Shown here piece after piece: positions 41,529-49,759 of a DNA stretch of 56,507 nt (the stretch's first letter is position 1; every line of letters begins with the position of its first letter). The stretch is from contig DALYLR010000022.1 in NCBI GenBank assembly GCA_031976175.1, forward strand, positions 1 to 56,507, read 5' to 3'. The position numbers were made by a program, and so were the translations under genes. The DNA comes from DMER01 sp003451645. GTDB taxonomy: Bacteria; Pseudomonadota; Alphaproteobacteria; Micropepsales; Micropepsaceae. The notes under the pieces are model-generated. The model did no database searches, had not been told where the DNA came from, and saw only the letters and a list, made by a program, of their open reading frames with translations.

Positions 41529-41537
41529 GCCGATGAA
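41520..41537. repeat. Right copy of the 18-bp target duplication
   Basis: Identical to 41342-41359; it supplies the ATG of pheT (41533-41535). Confidence 0.92.
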
Positions 41538-43926
41538 ATTCACCCTCTCTTGGCTCAAAGATCACCTCGAAACCACCGCGACCGCCGATGAGATCGCGCA
41601 AAAGCTCACCGCCATCGGCCTTGAGGTTGAAAGCGTTGACGATGCGGCCAAGGCGCTCGCGCCATTCACGATCGCTTATGTCAAATCGGCCGAGAAACAT
41701 CCGAATGCGGATAAATTGCGCGTTTGTATGGTCGACACGGGGACCGAGACGCTGCAGGTCGTCTGCGGTGCACCGAATGCGCGCGCAGGCATGTATGCGG
41801 TCTTTGCCAAGCCTGGCACGCTGATCCCGGCATCAGGCATCACGATCCAGAAATCCAAAATTCGCGACGTCGAATCCAACGGCATGCTGTGTTCAGAGCG
41901 GGAGTTGGGTTTGGGCGAGGATCATAATGGGATTATCGATCTTCCGGGCACGCCGCAATTAGGCATGAGCTTCGCCAAGCACATGAGCCTCGACGATGCG
42001 GTGATCGACATCAACATCACCCCGAACCGCGGCGACTGTCTAGGCGTGGCAGGCGTGGCACGCGATCTCGCCGCTGCTGGACTGGGCACGATCAAGACTA
42101 AGGCGCCCTCGGCACCCGCAGGCACATTCCCTAATCCGGTTCAGATCAGTCTGCACTTTGCTCCGCGTACGGAAAATGCGTGCCCGGTGTTTGCAGGGGC
42201 GACCGTGCGCGGGGTCAAGAACGGCCCTTCACCGGCCTGGCTGCAGCAGAGGCTTAAGGCCATTGGTCTCAGGCCAATTTCGGCGCTGGTTGACATCACC
42301 AACTATATCTCCTTTGACCGCGGCCGGCCGCTGCATGTCTATGATGCGGACAAGCTAAAGGGTGAAATCCACGCGAGACTGGCTCGCCAGGGGGAGAAGC
42401 TGGCGGCCCTCGACGGCAAGACCTATGACACGGACCCAGAGATGTGCGTCATCGCCGACGATAGCGGCGTGCTGGGCTTTGGCGGGGTCATGGGCGGCGA
42501 GGCGACGGGGTGCACTGAGACCACCACGACTGTCTTCATAGAGAGTGCCTATTTCGATCCCGTCCGCACAGCACGAACGGGCCGCATCGCGAACATCAAT
42601 TCCGATGCGCGCTACCGCTTTGAGCGCGGCGTCGATCCAAACTTCGTAACGGGAGGCCTTGAGCTCGCGATCCAAATGATCCTTGAACTGTGCGGTGGAA
42701 CGGTCAGTGAGCGGACGGTCGTGGGCACGCCGCCGCAAATCGGCGCAACGGTAGAGAATTTCGATCCCGGGCATGTCCGCCGCCTGACCGGTATTGAGAT
42801 CGCCGATGCAGAGGCCTTAGACATCTTGCGCAAGCTGGGCTTTGCGATTAGTGCCTCGCAGGTAAAGGCGCCTTCCTGGCGCCCGGACATCAAAGGGTCT
42901 GCGGATTTGGTGGAGGAGGTCACCCGCATTGTGGGCCTCGATCGCATCCCGTCAACACCGCTGCCGCGCCTTGCCGCAGTGACGCGGCCCGTCATGACCG
43001 CGCAGCAAAAGCGTGTGCGGGCGGCGAGGCGCACCTTGGCCGCGCGCGGCTTCGCGGAAGCCATGACGTGGTCCTTTGTGTCCAAGGCACATGCGGAACA
43101 ATTTGGTCATGGGAATGAGCGTTTGGAGTTGGCCAATCCCATCTCCGCTGATCTCGATGTCATGCGGCCGAGCGTATTGCCGGGGCTGCTGAGTGCCGCG
43201 GCGCGCAACGCGGCGCGGGGTCTCCACGACAGCCTGTTGTTTGAGATCGGTCCGCAATTTGATGGCCCAGAACCGGGCGAGCAGGCCCTTGTCGCGGCTG
43301 CACTGCGCTCAGGTGAGGGGCCGCGGCATTGGGCCAAGCAACCCTGGGAGTCTTCAGTTTTTGCGGCGAAGGCGGATGCTCTCGCGGTCTTGGAGGCAGC
43401 GGGCGCGCCGGTGGACTCGCTCCAGATTACTGCGGATGCGCCGGGCTGGTATCACCCGGGGCGGTCTGGCGCGCTCAAGCTAGGCCCAAAGACCGTGCTG
43501 GCCTATTTCGGCGAGCTCCATCCCAAGACCCTTATGGCCCTGGACGTCAAAGGGCCGGTCGCGGCCTCTGAAGTGTTTTTGAGTGCGTTGCCCGAAGCCA
43601 AGGCGCGCCCTACCAAGGCCAAGCCGAAACTGGGATTGTCACCGTTTCAACCGGTCGAGCGGGACTTTGCCTTTTTGCTCAAATCCTCCGTACCCGCCAG
43701 TGAGGCCGCAAAAGCCGCACAAGGGGCGGACAAGGCGCTCATCACCGCGGTGCGCATCTTTGATGTCTATGAGGGCAAGGGCATTGAGCCTGGTCACAAA
43801 TCCTTGGCCCTCAGTGTACGGATGGAGCCCAAGGACAAGACCATGACGGACGTGGATATCGATGCTGTCTCGCAAAAGATCGTCGCGGCGGTCACGAAGG
43901 CGACGGGTGCGGTGCTGCGCGGCTGA
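41533..43926 (+). CDS. pheT: Phenylalanine--tRNA ligase beta subunit
   Basis: This 797-residue subunit starts MKFTLSWLKDHLETT. It has a tRNA-binding OB domain (about 40-150, VESVDDAAKALAPFTIAYVKSAEKHPNADKLRVCMV), the B3/B4 editing domain with ISALVDITNYISFDRGRPLHVYDADKL, B5 (about 400-480), a pseudo-catalytic core and a C-terminal anticodon-binding FDX-ACB domain (QPVERDFAFLLKSSVP to the end). In most relatives it overlaps or closely follows pheS; here 174 bp intervene. Confidence 0.98.
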   Translation: MKFTLSWLKDHLETTATADEIAQKLTAIGLEVESVDDAAKALAPFTIAYVKSAEKHPNADKLRVCMVDTGTETLQVVCGAPNARAGMYAVFAKPGTLIPASGITIQKSKIRDVESNGMLCSERELGLGEDHNGIIDLPGTPQLGMSFAKHMSLDDAVIDINITPNRGDCLGVAGVARDLAAAGLGTIKTKAPSAPAGTFPNPVQISLHFAPRTENACPVFAGATVRGVKNGPSPAWLQQRLKAIGLRPISALVDITNYISFDRGRPLHVYDADKLKGEIHARLARQGEKLAALDGKTYDTDPEMCVIADDSGVLGFGGVMGGEATGCTETTTTVFIESAYFDPVRTARTGRIANINSDARYRFERGVDPNFVTGGLELAIQMILELCGGTVSERTVVGTPPQIGATVENFDPGHVRRLTGIEIADAEALDILRKLGFAISASQVKAPSWRPDIKGSADLVEEVTRIVGLDRIPSTPLPRLAAVTRPVMTAQQKRVRAARRTLAARGFAEAMTWSFVSKAHAEQFGHGNERLELANPISADLDVMRPSVLPGLLSAAARNAARGLHDSLLFEIGPQFDGPEPGEQALVAAALRSGEGPRHWAKQPWESSVFAAKADALAVLEAAGAPVDSLQITADAPGWYHPGRSGALKLGPKTVLAYFGELHPKTLMALDVKGPVAASEVFLSALPEAKARPTKAKPKLGLSPFQPVERDFAFLLKSSVPASEAAKAAQGADKALITAVRIFDVYEGKGIEPGHKSLALSVRMEPKDKTMTDVDIDAVSQKIVAAVTKATGAVLRG

Positions 43927-43950
43927 CCTCCTAGACGTCTGTTCCAATAT

Positions 43951-45438
43951 TCATAAGTTCCGTGCCAACTCAGCAATCGCTGCATTCAGTGCCAATTGGA
44001 GCCATGGTTGAAATCTTGTGGCTAGGGCTTCAGTTTTGTCTGAATGGTGGAAGACGAACGCCTCCTTGGCGATTGGGGTCGAATTGACTTGCGCGTCTTG
44101 AGAGTCGCTGGTCTCCCGGAACTCAATGAATGGAGCACAAACCATGGAGCCGCTGAACGGCCTGCCAAGCGCATGAAATGGAAAGACGATCTTGGCCTTT
44201 CGCGTCCAAGTCAAAGTTAATGCAACCCATCGAGCGTCTTCATTCATGTTGGCATAGTAAGAGTAGTGTTCTCTGGCATGTTTGACGATTTGTGCGTGGA
44301 AGTAATGGGCACGCTCTTGCGTGGATTGAGCTAAATTAGACCAGGCAGCCGGTGCCTTTGACTGCAGTATTGTAACGAGACGGTTCTCGATGTTACGGAA
44401 TTGGTCTATACAGGTAAGTAGTAATTTGTCTGACAAAGCGAAGACTGTTCTCAGCTGCGCATCCAAAGCCGCTCGATCTTGCGCTGCATTCTGTTCTAAT
44501 TGCGTGAGTAAGACTTCAAGTTCGTTCTCCGGTGCGAACAATTGTTCTGATATTTGGGACGCCTTCAGAAAATATTGTCTTTGGATCGCTCCGAAGAGAT
44601 CAATGAGCGGCGACAGATCGCCATTGTCAGCTTTTTCCAAAGCCGGAATATACGCAGGCTCGTTTCGTTGAATGATAAGGGGAAACAAACCAGCTCTAAG
44701 AAATACATAGGACGCGAGAGCTCGAGCGACACGGCCGTTTCCATCTTGGAACGGGTGAATTTGTGCGAAACGGTGATGCAGCCAAGCCGCCAACATATCC
44801 GGTGAGACACCGGAACTGTCGTATTCATTCGCCAGCCTAATCAGGCGATCCATTTCTGACGCGACCTGTACAGGCGGGCAGTACTCGTATTTCACGCCGT
44901 CGCGATCTGGTGAGTTCGGCTGTTGTTTCCACTCGCCTTTCAATAGTGGAATTTTGATGTATCGGGCGGGCTCTCTCTCTGACGCGCCGAGCACTACCGC
45001 GTCAGTTTCTGATTGGCTGCTCAAGAGTAAAGCGTGCAATTGCTTGACATAAGAAGTGGTCAAGGGTGTCTTCCGGGCGACAAAGTCTCGTATACTCTCG
45101 ATTGCTTCATATTGGTCTCTCAACACGTTGACCACAAAGTCAACTGGCTTGTTGGTAGCGCCGTGATAAATTAATTCTGCTTTAAAGCCCTGTTCGATAA
45201 GCGTAATCGTTACGCCCCGATCAAGCTCATACACCTTCTCAAAAGCCCCGGTTTCAATGGACCACTCGCGGTCAAGGCGCTCGCGGAATTCGTTCAGTAG
45301 TGACGAGTGTTTCAATGAATCCGACAACGATGCCCAAGAATTCTTGATGCCCTCGAGGGAATTGGGACGGCTGCGGTCATAAGGGTGTAGTTCTTGAATA
45401 CCCGTGTCAGGGTTCCAAATTGCGACAACTTTACTCAA
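43951..45438 (-). CDS. Fic family protein, second copy in the window
   Basis: This roughly 495-residue protein has the Fic core motif HPFQDGNGRVAR (near residue 228), expected to AMPylate a target, and SIETGAFEKVYEL in the N-terminal region, in the place of an inhibitory helix. The C-terminal 250 residues are helical with no recognised domain. GTG at 45447 opens the frame but its AGGAG overlaps it, so TTG at 45438 (SKVVAIWNPDTG) seems the better start. The gene is clearly AT-richer than its neighbours, suggesting recent acquisition. It is unrelated in layout to the Fic protein at 8782. Confidence 0.9.
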   Translation of the reverse strand: MSKVVAIWNPDTGIQELHPYDRSRPNSLEGIKNSWASLSDSLKHSSLLNEFRERLDREWSIETGAFEKVYELDRGVTITLIEQGFKAELIYHGATNKPVDFVVNVLRDQYEAIESIRDFVARKTPLTTSYVKQLHALLLSSQSETDAVVLGASEREPARYIKIPLLKGEWKQQPNSPDRDGVKYEYCPPVQVASEMDRLIRLANEYDSSGVSPDMLAAWLHHRFAQIHPFQDGNGRVARALASYVFLRAGLFPLIIQRNEPAYIPALEKADNGDLSPLIDLFGAIQRQYFLKASQISEQLFAPENELEVLLTQLEQNAAQDRAALDAQLRTVFALSDKLLLTCIDQFRNIENRLVTILQSKAPAAWSNLAQSTQERAHYFHAQIVKHAREHYSYYANMNEDARWVALTLTWTRKAKIVFPFHALGRPFSGSMVCAPFIEFRETSDSQDAQVNSTPIAKEAFVFHHSDKTEALATRFQPWLQLALNAAIAELARNL

Positions 45439-45455
45439 AGCTGGCACTCCTCAAA

Positions 45456-46301
45456 TCAGTTACACACAGACAGTTGTCTAGCACAAAGCGGGCGGACTGG
45501 CATTTGCTGAAGCAACGCATCGAGCTGCCGTTGCGCTTGCGGATTACTGCGCTGGTGCCGCTCGGCGATGATGAGTTCGTTCTTCATCGAATGCTCCCAT
45601 CCAATGAGCTCCGTCACGCGCACCTTGTAGCCTGCGGCCTCCAGGACCAGCGCCCGGATTACGTTGGTGATGTGGCTGCCGAACTCGCGCCGTTGGATTG
45701 GATGGCGCCACAACTGCCGCAAAGGATGCTCGCGCACGGCCTCCAACTGCCGCGCGACTTCGGCCTGGCAACACGGCACCAGCACGACAAGCGCGGCCTC
45801 GTGGCGCAGCGCAAAGGCGATCGCATCGTCAGTCGCAGTGTCGCAAGCATGCAAGGCAGTTACAGCCGTGACGGGGCGGTCCAGTGCAACCTGTCCGATG
45901 GCTCCGGTGAGGAACGCCATGCGCTTGAACCCGCACTGGCCGGCAATACGCGCGGCTGCCTCGTTTAACTCCGGGCGCGTTTCGATACTGGTGACCGAGC
46001 CCTTGCCCGATGGACCGATCAAGAGGTCATAGAGGATCAGACCGAGGTAAGACTTCCCCGCGCCTAGATCCGCCAACAATGGGTCTGGAGTGACCTCCCA
46101 AGCAGTTTCCAGACTACGGCGGATCGATTCATGGAGATGAAGGACTTGTTTGAGCTTGCGCCGGGAGTCCTGGTTCAAACGGCCTTCCGCGGTGAGAATA
46201 TGCAAGGCCTTCAGCAATGGCTCCGCCTGCGCTGGGCTAGGCCCAGGCCACAGGGCCTGCCATTCTGGCGCTTGTGTGAGGGTTGACCGCTTGCCGCGCA
46301 T
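45456..46301 (-). CDS. SAM-dependent methyltransferase (Methyltransf_32-like)
   Basis: This 281-residue protein has the SAM-binding motif LLADLGAGKSYLGLILYDLL, then TALHACDTATD and VLVPCCQAEVARQL. The VPCC motif is shared with the Methyltransf_32 / TRM13-related family, suggesting RNA methylation. The N-terminal 80 residues are helical. It is upstream of the Fic gene on the same strand with an 8-bp or larger gap, but its base composition is that of the host. Confidence 0.82.
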   Translation of the reverse strand: MRGKRSTLTQAPEWQALWPGPSPAQAEPLLKALHILTAEGRLNQDSRRKLKQVLHLHESIRRSLETAWEVTPDPLLADLGAGKSYLGLILYDLLIGPSGKGSVTSIETRPELNEAAARIAGQCGFKRMAFLTGAIGQVALDRPVTAVTALHACDTATDDAIAFALRHEAALVVLVPCCQAEVARQLEAVREHPLRQLWRHPIQRREFGSHITNVIRALVLEAAGYKVRVTELIGWEHSMKNELIIAERHQRSNPQAQRQLDALLQQMPVRPLCARQLSVCN

Positions 46302-46368
46302 TCCGTGTTCATCGCACAGTCATGTGCGCCTGGCCATATGCTTCGCGTCATAGGAGGGGAGTTCTGCC

Positions 46369-47175
46369 ATGCCGCTAACCCGACGCCGCCTTATCAAGGG
46401 CACTTGCGCCATGGCGTTGGTCCTGGTCAGTCAGGGTCCGGGCGCGCATGCGGCTGAGGACACCACGGTTGGGACAGTGCTCGACATCGTTAACGTTGCC
46501 TGGGGCACACCGCCGGGCCGCGCTCGCGAGGAAATCGAGCATGAAGACCCCACTTTCATGCAAGAACTTCTGCAAACCGAGGATGAAAGTGCGCTGGTGA
46601 TCCAGTTCGCCGACGGCTCAAAGCTCACCATGGGTGAGAACAGCGAGATGGTCATCGACGAGTTCGTCTATGACCCAGCGCAGGGGCTGGGCGCGCAGGC
46701 AATCACGCTCACCAAAGGCGCCTTTCGGTATGTGTCTGGGGCGGTTGCCAAGGAAAACATCAAAATCGAAACCCCCACCGCAACTTTGGGTGTCAGAGGG
46801 ACTGAGCTTGTCATCGATATTGATGCCTTGGGCGAGGTTGAAGCGTCGACTGAGGATGGCGAGGCTATCTGGACCCCGCGCGGCGCCGCTGGGCAGGTAT
46901 TGCGCGTCGGCAAGGGCCGCTCGCTCATTATAGGCGCCGATGGCCGTCTGCGGGGCGGCTTGCGGCGCTTTGTCCACAGATCGCGCTCGCTTGCGGTGGC
47001 GGATGGCCTGGAAAAAGCGCGCGGGCGCTGGAAAATCCGCAAAGAGCGCAGGAAGCGCGCCTTGCGCCGGATCAAGAACCAAATTCAGCGCACCCGCCAA
47101 AGGGCGGATCAACCGGGGCATCAAGGGCAAGGCACCCCGAACCCGCCTCACCGCCCTGGCCGCCGCGACGAATAG
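46369..47175 (+). CDS. Tat-exported FecR-domain protein
   Basis: This 268-residue protein has a twin-arginine signal (TRRRLIKGTCAMALVLVSQG). It has a FecR-type beta domain at about 30-190, with VIQFADGSKLTMGENSEMVID, GAFRYVSGAVAKENIKIETPTATLGVRGTEL and WTPRGAAGQVLRVGKG. The C-terminus is a very basic Arg/Lys-rich tail. It is not beside a sigma factor or TonB gene, so it is probably not a FecR signal transducer but a secreted protein with this fold. AGGAGGGGAG precedes the ATG. Confidence 0.85.
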   Translation: MPLTRRRLIKGTCAMALVLVSQGPGAHAAEDTTVGTVLDIVNVAWGTPPGRAREEIEHEDPTFMQELLQTEDESALVIQFADGSKLTMGENSEMVIDEFVYDPAQGLGAQAITLTKGAFRYVSGAVAKENIKIETPTATLGVRGTELVIDIDALGEVEASTEDGEAIWTPRGAAGQVLRVGKGRSLIIGADGRLRGGLRRFVHRSRSLAVADGLEKARGRWKIRKERRKRALRRIKNQIQRTRQRADQPGHQGQGTPNPPHRPGRRDE

Positions 47176-47250
47176 GCCGGTGCAGCGCACGCCGCAGACC
47201 AAACGCGAGGCTTTACGCCACCCCTCCTGGCCGCTATCTCATGGGGTATC

Positions 47251-49062
47251 ATGAGTACCCTAATTGACCTCGACCTCATCCGCAATTTCTCCATTGTGGC
47301 CCATATCGACCACGGCAAGTCGACCCTTGCCGACCGCCTGATCGAGAAATGCGGCGCGCTGGAAATGCGCGAGATGAAAGATCAAATCCTCGACAACATG
47401 GAGATCGAGCGCGAGCGCGGCATCACCATTAAGGCGCAGACGGTCCGCCTGAACTACCGCGCCAAGGATGGCCGCAAATATGTGTTCAATTTGATGGACA
47501 CGCCCGGCCACGTGGATTTCGGCTATGAGGTCTCCCGCTGCCTCGCGGCGTGCGAAGGCGCGCTCCTCGTCGTGGATGCGAGCCAAGGCGTGGAGGCACA
47601 GACACTCGCCAATGTCTACAAGGCCATGGACGCGAACCTGGAGATCGTGCCCGTCCTCAACAAGATCGATCTGCCCGCCGCCGAGCCCGACCGCATCAAG
47701 CAGCAGATCGAGGACGTCATTGGCATTGACGCCTCGCAAGCGCTGCAGATTTCGGCCAAGCCGGGGCTCAACATCGAGGATGTGCTCGAAGCCGTGGCAA
47801 CACGCCTGCCGCCGCCCAAGGGCGATGCGGACGCGCCGCTCAAGGCGATGCTGATCGACAGCTGGTACGACCCTTATCTGGGCGTTGTGGTCCTTGTGCG
47901 GATCATCGATGGCATCCTGAAGAAGGGCCAGAAGATCAAAATGATGGCGACCAACGCCGTCTATGACATTGAGCGCGTCGGCGTCTTCTCGCCCAAGCAG
48001 ACCATGGTGGCGCAACTGGGCCCGGGCGAGGTGGGCTTCCTGACCGCCGCCATCAAGCAGGTCGCGGATACCAAGATCGGCGATACGATTACGACCGATC
48101 GCAACGGCACGGCCGAAGCCTTGCCAGGTTTCAAACCGGCGCAACAAGTGGTCTTCTGCGGCTTGTTCCCGGTGGACGCAGCCGACTTTGAGACCTTGCG
48201 CGACGCGATCAGCAAGCTCGCGCTCAATGATGCGAGTTTCTCGTACGAAATGGAATCCTCAGCAGCCTTGGGCTTCGGCTTCCGCTGTGGGTTCTTAGGG
48301 CTCCTGCACCTCGATATCATCCGTGAACGGCTGGAGCGCGAGTTCAACCTCGACCTCATCACGACAGCCCCTTCAGTGGTCTACCGGATCCACATGAACA
48401 AGGGTGACATGATCGAGCTGCACAATCCGGCCGACATGCCCGATGTGGTCTATATCGCCAAGATCGAGGAGCCCTGGATCAAGGCGACGATCTTTGTGCC
48501 GGACGAGTATTTGGGCTCGGTGCTGAAACTGTGTGAGGACCGCCGTGGCCGTCAGGTGGACCTGACCTATGCGGGCGCCCGCGCGATGGTGGTCTACCGC
48601 CTGCCGCTCAATGAGGTAGTCTTTGACTTCTACGACCGCCTGAAATCGGTGAGCCGTGGCTATGCCTCCTTCGACTATGAGATCGAGGGCTACGAGGAGG
48701 GCGACCTGGTCAAGATGTCGATCCTGGTCAATGCCGAGCCGGTAGACGCGCTGTCCATGATCGTCAATCGTCAGCGTGCGGAGATGCGCGGGCGCGGTAT
48801 GTGCGAGAAGCTGAAGGACCTGATCCCGCGCCACCTGTTCCAGATCCCGGTGCAGGCGGCGATCGGCGGCAAGGTCATCGCGCGTGAAACCATCCGTGCC
48901 CTGAGCAAGGACGTGACCGCCAAATGTTATGGCGGCGACATCAGCCGCAAGCGCAAGCTCCTCGACAAGCAGAAAGAGGGCAAGAAAAAGATGCGCCAAT
49001 TCGGCAAGGTCGACATCCCGCAAGAGGCCTTCATCGCGGCGCTCAAGATGGACGAGAATTGA
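47251..49062 (+). CDS. lepA: Elongation factor 4 (LepA)
   Basis: This 603-residue translational GTPase has NFSIVAHIDHGKSTLADRL (G1), the ERERGITIKAQ switch, DTPGHVDF (G3) and NKIDLPAAE (G4), followed by EF-G-like domains and the LepA-specific C-terminus (KAKCYGGDISRKRKLLDKQKEGKK-like segment). It back-translocates or aids ribosomes under stress. It starts with ATG at 47251. Confidence 0.98.
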   Translation: MSTLIDLDLIRNFSIVAHIDHGKSTLADRLIEKCGALEMREMKDQILDNMEIERERGITIKAQTVRLNYRAKDGRKYVFNLMDTPGHVDFGYEVSRCLAACEGALLVVDASQGVEAQTLANVYKAMDANLEIVPVLNKIDLPAAEPDRIKQQIEDVIGIDASQALQISAKPGLNIEDVLEAVATRLPPPKGDADAPLKAMLIDSWYDPYLGVVVLVRIIDGILKKGQKIKMMATNAVYDIERVGVFSPKQTMVAQLGPGEVGFLTAAIKQVADTKIGDTITTDRNGTAEALPGFKPAQQVVFCGLFPVDAADFETLRDAISKLALNDASFSYEMESSAALGFGFRCGFLGLLHLDIIRERLEREFNLDLITTAPSVVYRIHMNKGDMIELHNPADMPDVVYIAKIEEPWIKATIFVPDEYLGSVLKLCEDRRGRQVDLTYAGARAMVVYRLPLNEVVFDFYDRLKSVSRGYASFDYEIEGYEEGDLVKMSILVNAEPVDALSMIVNRQRAEMRGRGMCEKLKDLIPRHLFQIPVQAAIGGKVIARETIRALSKDVTAKCYGGDISRKRKLLDKQKEGKKKMRQFGKVDIPQEAFIAALKMDEN

Positions 49063-49195
49063 GGGGCGTCCCTTCACGTCACACAGCGTAACACCGAGGG
49101 CCGGTTTTCGCGAAAAAACAGGCCCGCAACGTAACAAAACGTAACGCCAGCGAAACAAAACGAAACAGAAATCCGGGCCTTTTTGGCTGATTTCT

Positions 49196-49228
49196 GCCAT
49201 TTCCTTTGCGAAATGGCGGTGTTTTTTT
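49196..49228 (+). terminator. Rho-independent terminator downstream of lepA
   Basis: GCCATTTC-CTTTGC-GAAATGGC forms a perfect 8-bp stem followed by GGTG and seven T residues, 134 bp after the lepA stop. Confidence 0.85.
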
Positions 49229-49330
49229 GATTGCCTCGTGCCGCGAAAGTCCAGAGCGGCTATGTGACCTTGGCAGATAGGAATTCGATCCTGGAATGCA
49301 AGGGCCTCCGATGTGTGCGGCTGATTGTTT

Positions 49331-49355
49331 CACGCCAAAGCGCCAAGACGCCAAG
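49331..49355. repeat. Copy 1 of a 25-bp dispersed repeat
   Basis: It begins CACGCCAAAGCGCCAAG and is complementary to 49452-49476 at 24 of 25 positions, forming an inverted pair about 96 bp apart. A third copy lies at 52032-52056. Confidence 0.8.
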
Positions 49356-49451
49356 GGCGCGGTGTGCATCCGCAAGCGGCAACGCGGATGACCGCCTTGG
49401 ATGTTGCTTTCATGTCATAGCGGTTCTGGCCGGTACGCTTATCCTCTGTCA

Positions 49452-49476
49452 CTTGGCGGCTTGGCGCTTTGGCGTG
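49452..49476. repeat. Copy 2 of the 25-bp dispersed repeat (inverted)
   Basis: It ends CTTGGCGCTTTGGCGTG. It is the inverted partner of 49331-49355, with one mismatch. Confidence 0.8.
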
Positions 49477-49540
49477 AGACCCTTTTCTTGACCACCTCCG
49501 CATCGTGCCAATGCCGCGCAGGACGGGAGCCTGCATTGGG

Positions 49541-49656
49541 GTGGGTCCCGGGTCTCGCGCGCAAGCGCGCTTCGCCCGGGAAGACAAGTTTTTTTGCGAG
49601 ATCGTAAAGTTCTTGTCATCCCGGCCGAGCGGCGTGGCCGCGAGCGCCGGGACCCA
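49541..49656. repeat. Large imperfect palindrome
   Basis: The left part (TGGGTCCCGG ... CCCGGGAAGACAAG, 49542-49588) is mirrored by the right part (CTTGTCATCCCGG ... CCGGGACCCA, 49612-49656). Each half is internally palindromic, e.g. GCGCGC-AA-GCGCGC. Similar 'TGTCATCCCGGC...GCCGGGACCCA' elements occur as intergenic repeats in alphaproteobacteria. It lies about 100 bp upstream of the FGE-fold gene. Confidence 0.6.
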
Positions 49657-49759
49657 TCAGGACGCAGCGCGGGCCTAACCCGCACTCAAACTCCTGCACC
49701 GCCCATTGATTGCGATCCAGCGCTGCGGCACTCTGTGGTTCTTATTAGGGACCGCACCT

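Larger units (their letters stand above)
49063..49759. other. 697-bp intergenic region rich in repeats
   Basis: No gene is recognised here. It holds short iterated CGNAACAAAACGNAAC units at about 49128-49168, the lepA terminator, the 25-bp inverted repeat pair (49331-49355 / 49452-49476) and a large imperfect palindrome (49541-49656). These are annotated separately. Confidence 0.6.
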
